Shown here: positions 8,490-17,508 of the stretch, piece by piece
Layout of the letters: every line of letters starts with the position of its first letter
Numbering within the stretch: the first letter of the stretch is position 1
NCBI GenBank assembly: GCA_010672585.1
Contig: JAAHGF010000008.1
Coordinates: forward strand, 185,963-249,962
Source of the DNA: Okeania sp. SIO1I7
Lineage (GTDB): Bacteria; Cyanobacteriota; Cyanobacteriia; Cyanobacteriales; Microcoleaceae
Length of the DNA: 64,000 bases
Direction of reading: 5' to 3'
The notes under the pieces: model-generated
The model's input: only the letters and a program-made list of their open reading frames with translations
Database searches by the model: none
Told to the model about the DNA's origin: nothing
Made by a program: the position numbers and the translations under genes

Positions 8490-9299
8490 ATGAAAATCAA
8501 GAGAGCTTTTTTAGACACAGAAGATGGTCAAATACACTATCGAATTGGAGGAGAAGGTGAACCACTAATTTTGCTGCATCAACAACCAAGAAGTAGTGAT
8601 GAATATAAAGAATTAATGAGTATTTTAGCTCAAAAAAGACAAGTAATTGCTATGGATTTTTTGGGTTTTGGTGATTCTGATAAACCACCAAGAATGTACT
8701 CAATTGAAGACTATGCCAAAAATGTTATCGAACTCCTGGATAAATTAAATATTGAAAAAGCTAGTATTTTAGGTAATCATACAGGGTCTTTTGTTGCTGG
8801 AGAAGTTGCATCTGCTTATTCCGATCGCCTTAATAAATTGATATTATGTAATTTTCCTAATTTCGGCGAACAAGGAAAGAAAAAGCTTTTAGAAATATAT
8901 TCTAAAGGTTATCAAATTCAGGAAGATGGTTCTCACTTAATAGCAAGGTGGTTAGCTCGTTCTAACTATGTAGGAACTCCTGAATTAAATCACCGTTGGG
9001 TATTGGATGATTTAAAATGTTTTGGTTATCCAATGTATGCTGTTTATGCTGTCGCAAATTACTGCTTAAATTTCAAAGCAAGGTTGAGTTTGATTCAATG
9101 TCCTACCTTACTTTTATGGGGACTTGAAGATGTCAAACAATTTGAAAATTTAGGTTTAGCAAAGGCAGAAGATAGATTAATAGCTACTCAATTAATTCCT
9201 AATACTGAGGTAGTTGAATTAGAACAAGGTAACATTTGTATGATGAACCAAATGCCTGACAAAATTGCTAAAGTAGTTGTTGATTTTTTAGATAATTAG
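8490..9299 (+). CDS. Alpha/beta-hydrolase-fold protein, paralogue 2, His at nucleophile position
   Basis: 269 residues, clearly related along its length to the product of 6973 (shared AFLDTEDGQI, PRSSDE, RLNKLILCN, EDGSHL). The nucleophile elbow is G95-N-H97-T-G99, so His occupies the catalytic position. I recall a 'GxHTG' subgroup among bacterial alpha/beta hydrolases, but its reaction is not known to me. The C-terminal acid/His region reads ELEQGNICMMNQ and lacks the usual His. The two copies plus the DUF29 gene probably arose by local duplication. Substrate unknown. Confidence 0.75.
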   Translation: MKIKRAFLDTEDGQIHYRIGGEGEPLILLHQQPRSSDEYKELMSILAQKRQVIAMDFLGFGDSDKPPRMYSIEDYAKNVIELLDKLNIEKASILGNHTGSFVAGEVASAYSDRLNKLILCNFPNFGEQGKKKLLEIYSKGYQIQEDGSHLIARWLARSNYVGTPELNHRWVLDDLKCFGYPMYAVYAVANYCLNFKARLSLIQCPTLLLWGLEDVKQFENLGLAKAEDRLIATQLIPNTEVVELEQGNICMMNQMPDKIAKVVVDFLDN

Positions 9300-9638
9300 A
9301 GAATTAATTTAATGATGGAGGAGTCAGGAGTCAGGAGGGAAGAAAGGAGAACAGAAGGAGAAAGTTTCTTATTACCGAATAATTAACTAATTAATAATTA
9401 AATAATTCGCGCCTTGAAGCCTCCCCTTTTAAGGAAAAAAAAAAAGAAATAATATTTCCTTATATTCAATTCCGTAGCGGTTTTAACCTTCTTGTAATTA
9501 TCAATTATCAATTATCTATTAATGAATAATAGACATAGGCGTGATAATAAAAAATAAAATAAATTATCACATAGAAATTATCAATTCTTTTCCCCTACTG
9601 CCTACTGCCTACTGCCTCTTTTCTGGAGATGTCTAATT

Positions 9639-10145
9639 AGGGTTTGCTGAAAAAGTCTTATGGGTGAGGGTAAGAGACAACCCACCCCTCGCCCCTCCCC
9701 CTTTTTAAGCTATCCCTGATAAGGAACTCCTGAAAACCTTGTGGGAAGTAGGGGAGTAGGGGAGTAGGGAGCAGGGGAGAAAGGATAAACAATCATAGTA
9801 GATCAGAAAAACTACTTAAGTTATCAAAAAAAACGTACATTTAAATACACTTTTTCTCTGACAAAAACCTGTTAAAAACTTCTAAATAACTTGTCTACTT
9901 TGTCAAGTTTTATGTTAAGAAAAATGTTTATAAAGCATAGCCCTCCCAGGAGGGGAAGACAGGAGAAATGGTTCGGGAGCGAGGAGATAGGAGTAACAAT
10001 TGTAAGAATGATTTTTCTGCCCAACTATGAGCCTAAAATACTAACTTTTTGAGCGTTTTAGACGTGATACTAGGCACTACAATTCGACCCCAAAAAGGCA
10101 CTTACCTTTATCTGTAAATACTTTTAGATTTAATCAGCAAACCCT
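9639..10145. mobile_element. MITE family A, copy 1 (507 bp, TSD AATT)
   Basis: Begins AGGGTTTGCTGA and ends TCAGCAAACCCT, a perfect 12-bp inverted repeat. It is flanked by AATT at 9635-9638 and 10146-10149, a 4-bp target duplication. There is no gene inside. The right interior shares 'tgtaaatacttttagattta' with other copies. At about 507 bp it is twice the length of the others, the extra DNA being repeat-rich. Confidence 0.85.
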
Positions 10146-10204
10146 AATTATCCGGACATGATATAATACCTAATTAGGTTATAAAATTAACTATATTAAT
10201 ACTT

Positions 10205-10987
10205 ATGAAAGTTGCTTTAATCACTGGTGGAACTCGTGGAATAGGGTTAGCTATTTCTCGTAAATTAGCTCAAGATGGTTTTAATCTCATCCTGGGATAT
10301 CATTCTAACGATGATGCTGCTCTTGCAGTTAAAAAAGAATTAGAAAAATTGAATATTACGGTTATTACGGTAGCTGGAGACATCAAAAAACCTGAAACTG
10401 TTGATGCTTTATTTCAGGTAGTCGAAGAAAACTTTAATAGTCAACTCACAGCTTTTGTTCATGTCGCTGGTTATGCTATTACCGCAACACTCCCAGGAAA
10501 TTTTACTTTTGAACAGTATGAAGCAGCTCAAGAAATTTATCCTAAAGCATTTATTCGCTGTATCGAAAAAGCTCTAACTTATATGGTTGATGGTCAAGGT
10601 AGGGTCGTTGTTATTTCTGCAACAGGTGTTCATAATCCAGGAAAAGTTTATGGAATGGCCGCACCCGCAAAAGCAGCAATGGAAACCTTGGCCAAACATT
10701 ACGCGATCGCCGTTGCTCCACGGAGAATTACTGTTAATATTATTACCCCTGGTTATATCAAAACTCAAGCATGGGATGGCTATCTTGATAAAGTACCTTA
10801 TATTGATAAAATTCCTCCCCAAGTCACCCCTATGGGAAGATGGGGACAACCGGAAGATATTGCTCCTCTAGTTGGGTTTTTATGTTCTCCAGAAAGTCAA
10901 TTTATTACAGGTCAACATATTTATGTTGATGGTGGGTTAGAATTATCTTTATTTTGGAATATTCATCGGTTCAGTCAAACTCTATAG
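10205..10987 (+). CDS. SDR oxidoreductase with enoyl-reductase-like Tyr-x6-Lys site
   Basis: 260 residues, Rossmann SDR fold. The cofactor motif is TGGTRGIG at residues 7-14. The usual NNAG is replaced by HVAGYA (86-91). The active site is Y149-G-M-A-A-P-A-K156, a Tyr-x6-Lys spacing known from enoyl-ACP reductases (FabI, FabL) rather than the Tyr-x3-Lys of classical SDRs. The C-terminus has the standard GQHIYVDGGLEL. It could reduce an enoyl thioester, or be a divergent ketoreductase. It stands alone on the + strand directly after a mobile element; the cell should have a separate housekeeping FabI. Confidence 0.75.
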   Translation: MKVALITGGTRGIGLAISRKLAQDGFNLILGYHSNDDAALAVKKELEKLNITVITVAGDIKKPETVDALFQVVEENFNSQLTAFVHVAGYAITATLPGNFTFEQYEAAQEIYPKAFIRCIEKALTYMVDGQGRVVVISATGVHNPGKVYGMAAPAKAAMETLAKHYAIAVAPRRITVNIITPGYIKTQAWDGYLDKVPYIDKIPPQVTPMGRWGQPEDIAPLVGFLCSPESQFITGQHIYVDGGLELSLFWNIHRFSQTL

Positions 10988-11030
10988 AACCCATTTGGTA
11001 TCTTCATAAATATCAAGTTTTTTTAGCTAG

Positions 11031-11165
11031 GAGTCAGGAGACAGGAGACAGGAGACAGGAGGTAAGAGGGAAGAGAGAAGAGAGAAGAGGGAAGAGGGAA
11101 GAGGGAAGAGGGAAGAGGGAAGAGGGAAGAGGGAAGAGGGAAGAGGGAAGAGGGAAGAGGAGAGA
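11031..11165. repeat. GA-rich minisatellites (AGGAGAC and GAGGGAA units)
   Basis: A run of 'caggagacaggaga' is followed by about ten copies of GAGGGAA/AGAGGGA. The frames on both strands through it are low-complexity and not genes. The remainder of 10988-11409 contains no gene; the phrase 'atagaacccatttg' occurs at both ends of the repeat block (about 10985 and 11265, inverted) and again near 13880. Confidence 0.8.
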
Positions 11166-11409
11166 TGTGGGTTCGTGATCATACAAAAAATTCAACACAC
11201 CAACACCAAGATTTTCGGTCAAAATTGATGGGTGAAAAGACTTGACTACCATAATTATATAGACCTCAAATGGGTTCTATAGTGCTACACGCTAGGGAAC
11301 AGGGAATAGCAAACTGTAAAAGGGTTTTAGGATTGAAAAATGTCCGTGCCCAATTCTTGTAGTGCTATAAAAGCAGAATAATCGATCGTCGTGATGAAAA
11401 CTGCGGTCA

Positions 11410-11865
11410 TCAATTTTCTGGCAATCTTGTCATCAAATCTTCAAAAGTATAAGGACAAATATCAGGTAAACTAACATCATACATTTTTAAAACTTTGCGC
11501 TTTGCTCGCTCATATTCAGCTTCAATATTGATTTTATTTAATATGGTATTAGTAAGTCTTCTTTCAATTTCATCTTGAAAATCATCAATTTCATCAATCC
11601 AGTTTCTGCGCGATCGAATATCATTAGTGTAGTCTAGTTTTAACCTGTGGATTATGATTTGTTTGAAAAAGCTATGAACTGCATTAATTTTCTCTTTTCC
11701 CAAGTTGTCTATCTCCTCCCTTAAATTCTCCCAGTCAAGTGCTTTTTCATTATGTTCATTCAAAGCTTTTGCTTGTTCTTCTGTCCATTGAACAAAATCT
11801 GTTTCATATAGATTAGTCATTCTAGTTTTTGTATTGGTTTGTCTTGTCACGTCAGTAAAATTCAT
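11410..11865 (-). CDS. DUF29 family protein
   Basis: 151 residues, homologous along its length to the DUF29 product of 7969 (shared MTNLYETDFV.W, ALDW.NL.EEI..LGKE, DDFQDEIERRLT, YTFEDLMTRLPEN). The role is unknown. The gene lies 29 bp downstream of the MDR gene on the same strand and may be co-transcribed with it. Confidence 0.85.
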   Translation of the reverse strand: MNFTDVTRQTNTKTRMTNLYETDFVQWTEEQAKALNEHNEKALDWENLREEIDNLGKEKINAVHSFFKQIIIHRLKLDYTNDIRSRRNWIDEIDDFQDEIERRLTNTILNKINIEAEYERAKRKVLKMYDVSLPDICPYTFEDLMTRLPEN

Positions 11866-11894
11866 CGGTAAAACTCCTAGTTAGATTTTTAATT

Positions 11895-12878
11895 TTATAA
11901 CTCTTGAGGAACCACAATAATTTTTCCCATCAAACGACGCTGCTCCATTTTCGTCAATGCTGCTGACACTCCTTCAAGACCTACTACTTGCTCAATGGTC
12001 GGTTGCAACTTTCCCTCCACAAATGCTGGTATAACTAAATTTTTGAGGGTTTGCCAACTTGCCTGATAATGACTGTTATGCCAGAGAGCGATGCCGTAAA
12101 CTGTAATATTACGTCCCAGTAATTTTCCCATTGGTAAAGCAGCATCCAAACCAGTAGTCGTACCATAACAAGCAATACGACCATTATTAGCGATCGCTTC
12201 TAAACAGTCAGCAAATGTCACCTTACCAGCACCATCAACTGCCACCTGTACTCCTATATTATTTGTAATTTTTCTGACTTCAGAAACTACATTTTGATTG
12301 CTATAGTCAATGCCATAGTCAGCACCCAGTTTCAATAGGTATTCCACTTTAGCTCTATTACCAGCAGTGGCGATAACTTTTGCTTCCAATAATTTCGCTA
12401 GTTGTATTGCTGCTGTACCCACACCACCACTACCAGGATGGACTAATACCCACTCTCCCACCTGAACTTTTGCCCGATAGATCAGAGCTATAATAACTGT
12501 CAAATAGTTAATAGGTAAACTGGCAGCTACTTCAAAGGATATATCATCAGGAATAGGTAATAATTCTGTTGCTGGAGCGATCGCCATTTCGGCAAAAGCA
12601 CCTCTAACGTGTCCCACTACCCGCATTCCTGGCAAAAATCCTTCAACTTTTTCCCCTACTGCATCAATTACACCTGCTGCTTCTTGACCCAGAATTTGAG
12701 GTAGTGGGTCATTTCCTGGTCTTTTATATTTTCCGTAGGTCATTTGCAGGTCTGAGTTATTAATTCCTGCTGCTTCTACACGCATTCTAATTTCACCAAT
12801 ATTTGGTGTTAAAGTCTCTGTTTCTTCTACTCGAATACCAGTAATACCTGTATATTCATGTATGCGAACTGCTTTCAT
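11895..12878 (-). CDS. Quinone-oxidoreductase-like MDR protein (NADPH dependent)
   Basis: 327 residues of the medium-chain dehydrogenase/reductase family. The N-terminal GroES-like domain contains VEAAGINNSDLQMTYGKY and LGQEAAGVIDAVGEKV. The Rossmann domain carries HPGSGGVGTAAIQLAKLLEA. Cys and His zinc ligands are absent, as in the zinc-free quinone oxidoreductase (QOR, zeta-crystallin) branch. The expected reaction is NAD(P)H-dependent reduction of quinones or enones. A DUF29 gene follows on the same strand. Confidence 0.85.
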   Translation of the reverse strand: MKAVRIHEYTGITGIRVEETETLTPNIGEIRMRVEAAGINNSDLQMTYGKYKRPGNDPLPQILGQEAAGVIDAVGEKVEGFLPGMRVVGHVRGAFAEMAIAPATELLPIPDDISFEVAASLPINYLTVIIALIYRAKVQVGEWVLVHPGSGGVGTAAIQLAKLLEAKVIATAGNRAKVEYLLKLGADYGIDYSNQNVVSEVRKITNNIGVQVAVDGAGKVTFADCLEAIANNGRIACYGTTTGLDAALPMGKLLGRNITVYGIALWHNSHYQASWQTLKNLVIPAFVEGKLQPTIEQVVGLEGVSAALTKMEQRRLMGKIIVVPQEL

Positions 12879-13305
12879 TTTTTGTGTTTATACAAATTGA
12901 TAAGTTTTTGCTACAAATAGTTAGGATATTTCTTAGGAGTCAACCCACCCCTCACCCCTCCCCCGACTGTGGAGGGGAACGACTGAGTCAGGAGTCAGTA
13001 GGGGGAAGAAACAAGAGTAGAAGGAGAAAGTTTTTTGTTTGCTGGCGCACAACGCACGTTAACGCGGAGCGCGGAATGGAGTTCTATCCCGCTCTTATCC
13101 GGACATGATATCATACCTTAAATCACCAACGCCCAAAATGGTATTATCTAAACTATTTGCTTGTCCTGCTCGCTAACGTGTGAAGATATATATTTTTTAA
13201 TTTATTCCCACACTCCCCATCTCCCCATCTCCCCATCTCCCCATCCCCCCATCTCCCCATCCCCTCATCTCCCCATCTCCCCTCCTGACTCCTGAGGACT
13301 GACTC
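12879..13305. other. Intergenic repeats, no gene
   Basis: Contains a CACCCCTC/CCTCCC block, a partial 'TTATCCGGACATGATATCAT' terminal repeat near 13095, and a CTCCCCAT octamer microsatellite at about 13210-13285. No coding frame is convincing. Confidence 0.6.
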
Positions 13306-13755
13306 CTAATTTCTGACTCTTTCTTCTTTAATTATTGTTCGTTTAACTATTTGATGATTATTAAACCAATGCCAGGTTCTAGCGCGATGATTATTATCAG
13401 GACTAATATTAATCATTTCATAGATATATAAATCTGGCATTCCTTTATAAGTAATCCACAAAATAATTGTTGAATTATCAGCTTCCCAAGCGTAACCATC
13501 CAACCTTTCTGTATCAAACCAAATCTTTTTATCTCGATAGATTCCAGGAAATTGATATTCTTCCTTTTTACCATCTTCCCACTCATAACGATTAGTTTGA
13601 AAATAGGGATATTCTCCATTATCTGGAAATTGACAAGTTAAATGAGAATTGTGTTTATCAATAATATTTCCCTCATTATCTACTATTGTATATGTTCCTT
13701 TCCAATCTCCTTCATGGCGGACTAATACGGGCATTTCTTCTCTGATTTTGGACAT
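13306..13755 (-). CDS. DUF3598-like lipocalin-type protein
   Basis: 149 residues, rich in Trp, Tyr and beta-strand-like segments: EGDWKGTYTIVDNEGNIID, YFQTNRYEWEDGKKEEY, FDTERLDGYAWEADNSTIIL, RTWHWFNNHQIVKRTIIKEE. The pattern fits the DUF3598/phycobiliprotein-lyase-like lipocalin group, where a beta barrel binds a hydrophobic ligand. The start is clear: ATG, then a charged segment before the first Trp strand. Ligand and partner are unknown. Confidence 0.6.
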   Translation of the reverse strand: MSKIREEMPVLVRHEGDWKGTYTIVDNEGNIIDKHNSHLTCQFPDNGEYPYFQTNRYEWEDGKKEEYQFPGIYRDKKIWFDTERLDGYAWEADNSTIILWITYKGMPDLYIYEMINISPDNNHRARTWHWFNNHQIVKRTIIKEERVRN

Positions 13756-13896
13756 AATGTAACTCCTGATGGGACAAAGATAATTATGCTAATTGCTAAA
13801 TTGATATTACAGCAGTTTTCGAGTTTTGGAGGTACAAATTTTTATGCTTTTAGGGAACAGAGAATAGGGAATAATAATTATAGAACCCATTTGAGA

Positions 13897-14075
13897 ACTA
13901 TCTATTTACTTTCTCCCAAGTAGGCATCAATTGGAAACCAAAAGCATTTGGTTATGATTTACCAATTATTTATCTAATTTGGTTGTTAATAACTTTCCTT
14001 TTATACATTATCTGTGACTGGTTCGCTAAGTACAAGAAAAAGCATCGAGGCAAGTGGTGGTTGAATTACTTATAA
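13897..14075 (+). pseudogene. C-terminal remnant of a DUF1624-type membrane protein
   Basis: A frame without a start codon that ends in TAA at 14073-14075. The conceptual peptide has GINWKPKAFGYDLPIIYLIW, a hydrophobic helix, then CDWFAKYKKKHRGKWWLNYL. The end pattern (C.WFA..K....WWL.YL) is the typical C-terminus of DUF1624 (heparan-alpha-glucosaminide N-acetyltransferase-like) membrane proteins. Everything upstream of the last helix is absent, replaced by repeat DNA carrying 'tagaacccattt'. Confidence 0.6.
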
Positions 14076-14177
14076 AGACCAATTATTGACCGAAAAATTC
14101 TGGATTATAAAATTTCATCGCCAACTGATATACTATCTAATCAACAAATTTAAATTTTATGAGATTAACATTTATCT

Positions 14178-15251
14178 ATGGGTTATCCTTCTTATACTCC
14201 TCCGTGGTTCCTGAAAAATGGTTTAGCAATGACTCTTTATGCAGCCTTTTGGACACCCCGTTTTTGGGAAGAAACTACTACATTTCCAAAGCCTTCTTAC
14301 CAAGATAAAATTTTTATTGGTGCAAATGATGTGCCAATTTTTGGCTGGATGGCTATACCAGAAAACCCAAAAGGTACAATTATTGGGACTTATGGAATTA
14401 CAGGAGAGTTAGATAATCAATGGTTCTTAAAACTATTAGGACGCAAAGCTTATGCTCAAGGTTATGCCGTAATTTTATTTGATTGGCGTGCCCATGGCAA
14501 GACAGCATTACTATCAGAAACTCTAACTTCAGATGGCATTTATGAAGGGCAAGATTTTGTTCATATTGCTGCTCAAGCAAAAGCAATGGGTTGTCCACCT
14601 AATTTTTGGTTTACTGCATATTCTTTGGGAGGACAACTAGCACTTTGGGGTGCAAAAGTAGCAGACAGTTTGGCCCCAGAATTAGGGTTAGCAGAAACAG
14701 ATATTGGTGGTTGTGCAGTTATTTGCCCCAGTCTAGAAGCTCAACGTTCTCTCTCTTATTTAGATAGTTCTCCTTTAGGAAGATACTTGGATAAAGGAAT
14801 TACTAAAAACCTCAAAAAATTAGTTTGGTTAATTCACGAGCATCATCCAGATTTTATCGATCCAGAAGCAATAGAGCGTGCTGATTCTATCTGGAAATTT
14901 GATGAAGAATTTGTGATTGAAAAGTTAGGATTTTCATCAGTAGAAGCTTACTATCAAGCAACAAGTCCTCTATATTTTTTGCCTCATTTAAAAAAACGAA
15001 CATTGATTATTTATGCTGAAGATGACCCCATGTTTGACCCAACAATTGCAGCAGATTTAAAAGCTGCTTGTGACAGTAATTTTGCTATTGATTTAATGTT
15101 AACTCGTTACGGTGGTCATGTAGCTCATGTTAGCAGTAATTCTTGTCAAGCTCATGCTCAAGATCCTGATGTTTGGTGGGCATTGAATCGAATTTTTGAA
15201 TGGATTAAACAAAATGAAACATCAACATTAACTACTTCAGTTACTGCTTAA
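14178..15251 (+). CDS. Alpha/beta hydrolase with intact catalytic triad
   Basis: 357 residues. The hydrolase core has TYGITGELDNQWF (oxyanion region), LFDWRAHGKTALLS, nucleophile elbow A-Y-S149-L-G-G, acid in IIYAEDDPMFDP, and His in RYGGHVAHVSS. The architecture resembles the YheT/EMB8-like group, whose members act on small esters or lipids. Unlike the paralogues at 6973 and 8490, the Ser-Asp-His set is complete. The N-terminus (PSYTPPWFLKNGLAMTLYAA) is conserved-looking and matches the ATG start. Confidence 0.8.
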   Translation: MGYPSYTPPWFLKNGLAMTLYAAFWTPRFWEETTTFPKPSYQDKIFIGANDVPIFGWMAIPENPKGTIIGTYGITGELDNQWFLKLLGRKAYAQGYAVILFDWRAHGKTALLSETLTSDGIYEGQDFVHIAAQAKAMGCPPNFWFTAYSLGGQLALWGAKVADSLAPELGLAETDIGGCAVICPSLEAQRSLSYLDSSPLGRYLDKGITKNLKKLVWLIHEHHPDFIDPEAIERADSIWKFDEEFVIEKLGFSSVEAYYQATSPLYFLPHLKKRTLIIYAEDDPMFDPTIAADLKAACDSNFAIDLMLTRYGGHVAHVSSNSCQAHAQDPDVWWALNRIFEWIKQNETSTLTTSVTA

Positions 15252-15264
15252 ATTAATTATTTGG

Positions 15265-15400
15265 AATTGGGTGATAATCCTAATTCCTTTTCCTAATAAC
15301 ACTGACACATCATTAGAGGAACCATTAGCAGTAGCTAAGTCAAGATTGCCTTCTCCATTAAATTCCCTAACTATTGTTGTGGAGTTTGTATCGTCAACTC
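15265..15400 (-). pseudogene. Fragment of an FG-GAP/VCBS repeat protein
   Basis: On the minus strand the conceptual translation contains REFNGEGNLDLATANGSSND followed by VSVLLGKG, a close match to the FG-GAP/VCBS consensus 'DFNGDGNLDLATAN...NVSVLLGNG'. Only about one repeat survives and neither side continues as coding, so this is a relic of a secreted repeat protein. Confidence 0.6.
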
Positions 15401-15430
15401 TCGTAAAAATCATTACTAATTCTCCCAAAA

Positions 15431-16136
15431 ATGTAGTTATTTACTGGGCAAAGTAACTCAATTTTTGTCTTCGTTACACATATTCTTAAATTTCGCTAAT
15501 TTCGCTCACTTCCCAACTTGATTAGAGAGCACTTCTTAAGGAAATTATTAACAACTATTTTTTAGTATAGCATAAAAAAATATATAAAGCAAGACTGATT
15601 TAGCGTGAAAAACATTAAATTTTTCTGTAAATTTAGTTACAGGATTTGAGTCAGATTGAAAATATCATAGTATTAAATTTTAATTAAATATCTAGCTTTT
15701 GTTAGAGTTGAGGTCGATTATTGCTAATACAAAATCCGGCTTAATATCCCCTCTAATTAAATACCTATAATCTTTGGAAATTAAGCTATATAGCCATTAC
15801 AGAAAAGAGATTTAATTCTAAGGATTGTAAGGTATACGGATTATGATTTTTTTTACCTTTTCAGAATAAAAATAGTTTAGTTAGTTATGACAAACCGTAA
15901 AATCTGAAAAAAAAATAATGTTGTCTTGACTACATTACTTTTTCACTTTGATTAAAGAAAAAAAATGAGTATGTTTCGAGAAAAACTGTGAGAATTGATA
16001 CGGTAAAAAACAGACAGATTTTATAAATTCAGTTAGAATGTTGTGAGAAAAAGTTGATGCAAATATTTGCCTGTAGTAACTCGTAAAATTTACATTTTTT
16101 TCACGCATATCTACTGATTTACTGAAGGAGAAGACT
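15431..16136. other. AT-rich intergenic region upstream of the oxidase locus
   Basis: About 700 bp without a gene or strong repeats, unusual in this window. It probably carries the promoter of the DUF2231-oxidase operon; a good ribosome binding site (GAAGGAGA) precedes the ATG at 16137. I cannot point to a specific operator. Confidence 0.5.
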
Positions 16137-16637
16137 ATGTGGGAGTATCTACCACCATTAAACGATCATTACTTGCCTTACCCAGATACAATACATCCCA
16201 TCGTTGTCCACTTCGTAATAGCGATGGTATTATTTGCTTTCGTATGCGATCTTATTGGTTATTTTACTCATAATTACCGTTTATATGAAGTAAGCTGGTG
16301 GAATATGTTTTTCGCCACAATTTCTATTTTTATCGCTATAATATTCGGTCAGTTTGAAGCAGGTCTGGCACAACCCTACGAAGCAGTCCAACCGGTCCTA
16401 AATTTACATACCTTGATTGGTTGGTCTCTGTCAGGAATCATTGCTGCACTTACTGGTTGGCGGTATGTGATTCGTTCAAATAATACAGAAAAACTGCCGA
16501 TGCCATATCTGGGATTGGGGTTGGTGCTAGTAGGTATAGTTTTCTTCCAGGTATATCTTGGAGATAAACTGGTGTGGGTATATGGGTTACATACAGTGCC
16601 AGTAGTGGAAGCGATCGAGGAGGGAATTTTACAATGA
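16137..16637 (+). CDS. DUF2231 membrane protein, first of the oxidase locus
   Basis: 166 residues with about four transmembrane helices. The start motif YPDTIHPIVVHFVIAMVLFA, with a His pair HP..VHF, is the DUF2231 hallmark (HP..V.FP/A). The last codons overlap the next DUF2231 gene (ATGA type). The placement directly upstream of ctaC suggests a part in oxidase assembly or in heme/electron transfer; conserved His residues in helices could bind heme, but that is inference. A strong ribosome binding site precedes the ATG. Confidence 0.8.
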   Translation: MWEYLPPLNDHYLPYPDTIHPIVVHFVIAMVLFAFVCDLIGYFTHNYRLYEVSWWNMFFATISIFIAIIFGQFEAGLAQPYEAVQPVLNLHTLIGWSLSGIIAALTGWRYVIRSNNTEKLPMPYLGLGLVLVGIVFFQVYLGDKLVWVYGLHTVPVVEAIEEGILQ

Positions 16638-17239
16638 ACCCAGAATTAATAGATAGTTTGAGTTCTCAATTAGGGGCAAATGGTCTCCCATACAGTATCC
16701 CAATTCATCCTAATTTAGTTCATCTGACTTTAGGTTTGTTTATTATGGGGATCGCTTTTGATATCGTGGGAATACTCTTTCCTCTACAAAAACCGGTCTT
16801 TAAACTTTTAGCAATATCCACTACTCGTTCTAACTTTTTTGATGTAGGTTGGTATAATATGCTAGCTTCATCAATAATTACATTTTTTACGGTAGCAGCA
16901 GGTTTTTATGAAATAATGCTAGCGAGACCATCCGCAGAGCTAAAAAGTGCCTGGGGATTCGGAGCTATGGATACTATGATCTGGCACGGTGTTGGTGGTG
17001 TTTTCCTGTTGGCATTCATTGTGGGTATGACAATCTGGAGAGGATTTCAACGCTATATCTGGTCTAAAGACAAACTCCAACAAGTGCAGTGGAGCTATTT
17101 AGCAGTGGGTTTATTCATCATGTTCCTGATGTATGTTCACGGAACTCTGGGAGCACAGTTAGCTGCGGAGTTTGGAGTACATAATACTGCTGATGCGTTG
17201 CTAAAACTAGGCGAAAACCCCAACCAAGTACTTAAGTAG
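16634..17239 (+). CDS. DUF2231 membrane protein, second copy
   Basis: About 201 residues from ATG 16634, preferred over an upstream in-frame start because it overlaps the previous stop codon and restores the family N-terminus (IPIHPNLVHLTLGLFIMG). Four helices follow; further His residues occur in IWHGVGG and YVHGTLG. The stop codon TAG is formed at the junction with an inserted MITE: the pre-insertion sequence would have ended AAG-TAA, so the protein sequence is unchanged. It was originally about 25 bp from ctaC. Confidence 0.8.
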   Translation: MNPELIDSLSSQLGANGLPYSIPIHPNLVHLTLGLFIMGIAFDIVGILFPLQKPVFKLLAISTTRSNFFDVGWYNMLASSIITFFTVAAGFYEIMLARPSAELKSAWGFGAMDTMIWHGVGGVFLLAFIVGMTIWRGFQRYIWSKDKLQQVQWSYLAVGLFIMFLMYVHGTLGAQLAAEFGVHNTADALLKLGENPNQVLK

Positions 17240-17483
17240 GGTTTGCTGAAAAAGTAGTAGGGGTAGGAGACAGGAGACAACCCACCCGTGGGTCTCTCCC
17301 AGGAGGGGAATACAGGAGGAACGGGGAATTTATAGGAGGTAGGATTCAACAATTAATTATTAATTATTAATTATTAATTATTAATTATTACCTCTCCTTT
17401 AAAACGGATAGCATTGACTAATCATGAAAATTTTTCTTTTTATCCCCATATGTCAATGCTTTTAGATTTAATCAGCAAACCCT
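17238..17483. mobile_element. MITE family A, copy 2 (246 bp, TSD AAGT)
   Basis: AGGGTTTGCTGA and TCAGCAAACCCT ends, flanked by AAGT at 17234-17237 and 17484-17487. It is inserted exactly at the stop codon of the second DUF2231 gene and provides two bases of the present TAG stop. It now separates that gene from ctaC. Confidence 0.9.
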
Positions 17484-17508
17484 AAGTAATTTAGTAGGAT
17501 ATTTTGAT

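Noticed and set aside
10954..11252. ORFs encoding Arg-Glu-Gly or Leu-Pro-Ser repeats
   Set aside because: They are translations of a GAGGGAA minisatellite.
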